From an uncultured archaeon (GTDB taxonomy: Archaea > Thermoproteota > Nitrososphaeria_A > Caldarchaeales > Wolframiiraptoraceae): a stretch of DNA of 43,535 nucleotides. The notes beneath the pieces were generated by a model. That model searched no databases. It was not told where the DNA came from and saw only the letters and a list, made by a program, of their open reading frames with translations. Shown here piece by piece: positions 41,583 through 43,535 of this stretch. Position 1 is the stretch's first letter. Every line of letters starts with the position of its first letter. The stretch is from positions 1 to 43,535 of the forward strand of contig CALKCF010000008.1 in assembly GCA_938083505.1 (NCBI GenBank), in the 5' to 3' direction. The translations under genes and the position numbers were made by a program.

Positions 41583-42302
41583 TTAAAAGACCCAGACCTT
41601 TCTGCTCAGATATGGCTCAAGCATTTTTCTATTGACCCAAAGAGTATAAACGAGCGCGCTGGCCTGCTTCACAAATCTTGGGGTAGGGCCACTTTTGCGA
41701 ATGATTTTCCTTGCTTCCTTTATCCTTTCGATCATTTCATGGCTTGGGAGCTCATCGAAAAACTCTCGGCCATAATATCTGGCAGCTCGCTGCAATAGCG
41801 AATAAATATTGGTTCCGGAAGGTGGAAGGTCTTCATAGCCGATGCCTTTCGGTAAACGCAATGCAATCTTCTTTCCACCATCTATCAGGAATAGCCCCTG
41901 AAGGTCATATGCGATCCTCGCGCGGGGCATCGATCCGACAACCCAGCTAGAAAATTCAAAAATCGCCCGCACCTTCATGATCAGCCTAGCCTCCCGCATA
42001 ATCGCGATCCATCCCTCATCCCATGCATCGTAGATCGGCCGATCGAAGTCCTCCTCATTAGGCTGACTTTTCACTAAATAGTACACCACCTTTTTCCCCT
42101 CTCGATAGCCCCTGACGAAACCCCTCTTCTCAGCATCTTTTAGCACCCTCGCGGCCCTCGTCCTATTATGCCCCCTAACAAGCTCAGAAAATGTTTTTGG
42201 CCCCTCGATTAGCGGCGAGAGGATCTTGCAGTATAAATTATCGGATACTCCTAATGGGCTCTTCGGCCTTCCTCTATGTTTTTTTCCGGAATCTACGACC
42301 AT
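41583..42302 (-). CDS. winged-helix transcriptional regulator
   Basis: A 239-residue protein. The basic N-terminus KKHRGRPKSPLG holds an AT-hook-like GRP core. A winged helix follows (about 25-80: KILSPLIEGPKTFSELVRG, recognition helix TRAARVLKDAEKRGFVRG, wing GKKVVYYLVKS). The C-terminal ~155 residues are unrecognised and helical (LIMKVRAIFEFSSWVVG; MIERIKEARKIIRKSGPTP). It diverges from the AbrB-led operon across a 59-bp gap and is likely the element's own regulator. Confidence 0.7.
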   Translation of the reverse strand: MVVDSGKKHRGRPKSPLGVSDNLYCKILSPLIEGPKTFSELVRGHNRTRAARVLKDAEKRGFVRGYREGKKVVYYLVKSQPNEEDFDRPIYDAWDEGWIAIMREARLIMKVRAIFEFSSWVVGSMPRARIAYDLQGLFLIDGGKKIALRLPKGIGYEDLPPSGTNIYSLLQRAARYYGREFFDELPSHEMIERIKEARKIIRKSGPTPRFVKQASALVYTLWVNRKMLEPYLSRKVWVF

Positions 42303-42361
42303 CAGTACCCAAGAAACGCGCCGATATAAATATTTTATTCTTCAATGTTTGATTTTTTGAA
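42303..42361. promoter_or_regulatory. divergent promoter of the element
   Basis: Between the regulator and the AbrB-like gene, CGATATAAATATTTTATTC (about 42331-42349) is a symmetric AT-rich block able to serve as TATA box in both directions. Neither gene has a Shine-Dalgarno, so leaderless mRNAs are likely. Confidence 0.45.
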
Positions 42362-42502
42362 ATGAAAACCAAAATTCTTCGAAAGGTCCTGACAGTCGGT
42401 TCGAGTAAGCTGGTCACCCTGCCACCAAACTTCTCAGCCTCATACGTTTGGATTCTATGCGAAAACGGGAGAATAGTTATCGAACCGGCGGAGGTCAGGT
42501 AA
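42362..42502 (+). CDS. AbrB/SpoVT-like swapped-hairpin DNA-binding protein
   Basis: A 46-residue protein: ILRKVLTVGSSKLVTLPPNF, then WILCENGRIVIEP. This is the looped-hinge beta-barrel pattern of AbrB/MazE-type proteins (strand, turn with S-x-x-V-T-LP, helix-like segment, strand with a final VIEP). They dimerise to bind DNA and often serve as autoregulators or antitoxins. ATG 42362 to TAA 42500-42502; the next gene starts at the following base. No toxin gene is recognised beside it, so a regulator role is more likely. Confidence 0.7.
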   Translation: MKTKILRKVLTVGSSKLVTLPPNFSASYVWILCENGRIVIEPAEVR

Positions 42503-43018
42503 ATGTCATTAGAGCGTTACCGAGCGCTCGAAATTAGTGCTGCGAGTACGAAGAAAATAATTGAGGAGCTGGAGGCGAGGCTGAAAAAGATAGATTCTAC
42601 ACCGGCAATTGAATTCGGTGGCAAGGCTAATCAGCTATTAAGCCGTAAGACCGTAGAACTCGTCCTTGAAGATCAAAAAGCGAAACTAACACGTATCGAG
42701 GCCGAGCTGGCCCAAATCCGCCGCGAGCTCGAGAAGAGCCTGCCTGAGAAAGAGTCAGAGTGGCGTGAAAAAGTCACGAAACACAAAGAGCTACTGGATA
42801 AAATATCAAAAAACGTGAAAAATCTTCTTCACTTGACCGGGGAAATTTTGGAGCATGAAAAGAATATGAGAGCTAACGAGAACTATTACTTTTTGTGCCA
42901 AATTTTACAGCATGAGCCCTCGGTCCCTAAGCCCAATTACTTTGGAGACATCTTAGTATACCTCAAAGGTGAATGCGAGCGCTTTTTGCGAGTTTTAGGT
43001 GAGAAGATTGAAGTTTAG
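42503..43018 (+). CDS. coiled-coil protein of the element
   Basis: A 171-residue protein dominated by long charged helices (STKKIIEELEARLKKID; LVLEDQKAKLTRIEAELAQI; KHKELLDKISKNVKNLLHL). No enzymatic motif. ATG 42503 directly follows the stop of the AbrB-like gene and its 3' end overlaps the next gene by 20 bases. Function unknown; structural or partner-binding roles are possible. Confidence 0.65.
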   Translation: MSLERYRALEISAASTKKIIEELEARLKKIDSTPAIEFGGKANQLLSRKTVELVLEDQKAKLTRIEAELAQIRRELEKSLPEKESEWREKVTKHKELLDKISKNVKNLLHLTGEILEHEKNMRANENYYFLCQILQHEPSVPKPNYFGDILVYLKGECERFLRVLGEKIEV

Positions 43019-43193
43019 GCCTCAGGCCTCATTTGCGGATGAAAGGGGGCGGGTTTCTTGCGATGGTTGCGGCCGACTCGTGAAGCGAGATGAGGTCTAT
43101 AAAGTGAATTTTGGGCCGAGAGACGTAGATTATGGGGAATATTGCATAGTATGTTTTCTAAAAATGTTAAAGCGTAGGGGGGCAAGGAAATGA
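42999..43193 (+). CDS. small zinc-finger protein of the element
   Basis: A 64-residue protein with a four-cysteine zinc site: VSCDGCGRLV and, after a ~22-residue loop, YCIVCFLKML. Basic ends (MRRLKFRP; KRRGARK) suggest nucleic acid binding. GTG 42999 lies inside the coiled-coil gene; TTG 43008 is possible. Its stop overlaps the next ATG (ATGA at 43190-43193). Confidence 0.65.
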   Translation: MRRLKFRPQASFADERGRVSCDGCGRLVKRDEVYKVNFGPRDVDYGEYCIVCFLKMLKRRGARK

Positions 43194-43411
43194 GTGAACG
43201 GTATGCTTTTGGGATAATTTTCAGGGCCGCTGACCCCGATGCATTAACAAAGGTCTCAAATTACATTAAGAATCTAAATTATGAAATAGCATATATGACT
43301 GGTCCGAACCCACCTGAGATTCGTCTATTTATCAAGCACTATGCCCTTCAGCCACTTTCCGTGAAAGGTGCAAAGTCGCATGCTAAAAGAGTGGGTTCAA
43401 AAATACCTTGA
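43190..43411 (+). CDS. 73-residue protein of the element
   Basis: An unrecognised small protein with alternating strand and helix character (RYAFGIIFRAADPDALTKVS; NYEIAYMTGP; EIRLFIKHYA). The layout of a strand, helix and strand suggests a small ferredoxin-like fold. It overlaps the upstream gene by four bases and the downstream prim-pol-like gene by 32 bases, so all belong to one operon. Confidence 0.55.
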   Translation: MSERYAFGIIFRAADPDALTKVSNYIKNLNYEIAYMTGPNPPEIRLFIKHYALQPLSVKGAKSHAKRVGSKIP

Positions 43412-43535
43412 AAAGGGTTTAACCCCTATCCCACTCGCCCCCCAGGGGAAGAATGCAATCATTCTCAACTGGCCGAATCGAAGCCGAGAAGAGCTTGTGG
43501 AATTTTTCGAAAAATTTCACAATTGTAACATTGGT
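43380..43535 (+). CDS. prim-pol-like replication protein, N-terminal part only
   Basis: The frame from ATG 43380 runs off the window after 52 residues. The start, LKEWVQKYLEKGLTPIPLAPQGKN, followed by LNWPN and later NCNIG, matches the opening of bifunctional primase-polymerase (prim-pol) domains of archaeal plasmids and viruses (GW-x-P-x-P-x-x-x-GK-x-P…W…NxG). The catalytic acidic residues would lie beyond the window, so the call rests on the N-terminal pattern and on gene context. Confidence 0.6.
   Translation, partial: MLKEWVQKYLEKGLTPIPLAPQGKNAIILNWPNRSREELVEFFEKFHNCNIG

Larger units (their letters stand above)
41583..43535. mobile_element. left part of a putative integrated plasmid or virus
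   Basis: From about 41.6 kb the gene style changes: tiny overlapping genes without housekeeping functions, with an AbrB-like protein, coiled-coil protein, zinc-finger protein, an unknown ORF and a prim-pol-like replication protein, plus a divergent winged-helix regulator. This is the usual layout of archaeal plasmid or provirus replication modules. The left boundary is not marked by a tRNA or clear direct repeat in the window, and the right end is beyond it. Confidence 0.55.

Noticed and set aside
42362-42502. AbrB-like protein as antitoxin of a toxin-antitoxin pair
   Set aside because: The genes beside it (coiled-coil, zinc finger) show no toxin motifs, so a toxin-antitoxin call is not supported.
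1-43535. CRISPR arrays or regularly spaced repeats
   Set aside because: No repeated unit of 24-37 bases with regular spacing was noticed on reading either strand, and no cas gene is present.

Overview
The window is archaeal. It encodes TFE, Alba, ribosomal protein L40e, an A-type (V/A) ATP synthase, archaeal-length AspRS, the archaeal tRNA methyltransferase Trm56, an archaeosortase and intron-bearing tRNAs. Many starts are GTG or TTG, and TATA-like boxes lie about 20-30 bp upstream of tRNAs and leaderless genes. A single-chain GuaA, an O-phosphoserine sulfhydrylase and unusual tRNA introns point to the Thermoproteota/TACK side, probably a thermophile (a Caldarchaeales- or deep Nitrososphaeria-like lineage is plausible). 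That placement is inference; no phylogeny was run.

Layout. 0.35-4.5 kb: sufC-sufB, a small glycosyltransferase, tRNA-Val(GAC) with an intron, a ribbon-helix-helix protein, a SufR-like regulator and tRNA-Phe with an apparent intron in the T loop. 4.5-10.1 kb: a small membrane protein, a DUF2148 protein, guaA, tRNA-Val(UAC), then a pair made of an O-phosphoserine sulfhydrylase fused to a SerK/ParB-like domain and a MoeB/ThiF-like E1 enzyme, probably for cysteine synthesis and sulfur transfer. 10.1-18.8 kb is an accessory zone: two GH130 genes (one with two tandem domains), an HdrA-N-like protein with a ferredoxin, a DGC-domain protein, and three broken genes (radical SAM, TauE/SafE, acetamidase/formamidase). 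The intact pair trm56-tfe lies inside it.

18.9-29.1 kb: an unknown gene, an ACT-V4R protein, one half of the ATP synthase genes (atpD, three tiny genes, atpK), a rhomboid protease, and a complex-I-like cluster nuoB-C-D-I-x-A-H. NuoI carries an insertion of about 130 residues between its two iron-sulfur motifs. 29.1-34.4 kb: aspS, a KH/zinc-ribbon protein, alba, rpl40e, a beta-hydroxyacid dehydrogenase, a frameshifted small gene, tRNA-Val(CAC) with two apparent introns, and an ECF-type membrane protein. 34.5-38.3 kb: the other ATP synthase half, atpE-atpA-atpB, on the minus strand. All three valine isoacceptor genes are in this window.

38.4-41.5 kb: an archaeosortase overlapping a large membrane glycosyltransferase whose own C-terminus looks like a sorting signal (PEN, hydrophobic segment, basic tail). 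41.6 kb to the end: a winged-helix regulator diverging from a tightly packed operon (AbrB-like, coiled-coil, zinc-finger, small ORF, start of a prim-pol-like replication protein). This looks like the edge of an integrated plasmid or virus that continues past the window.
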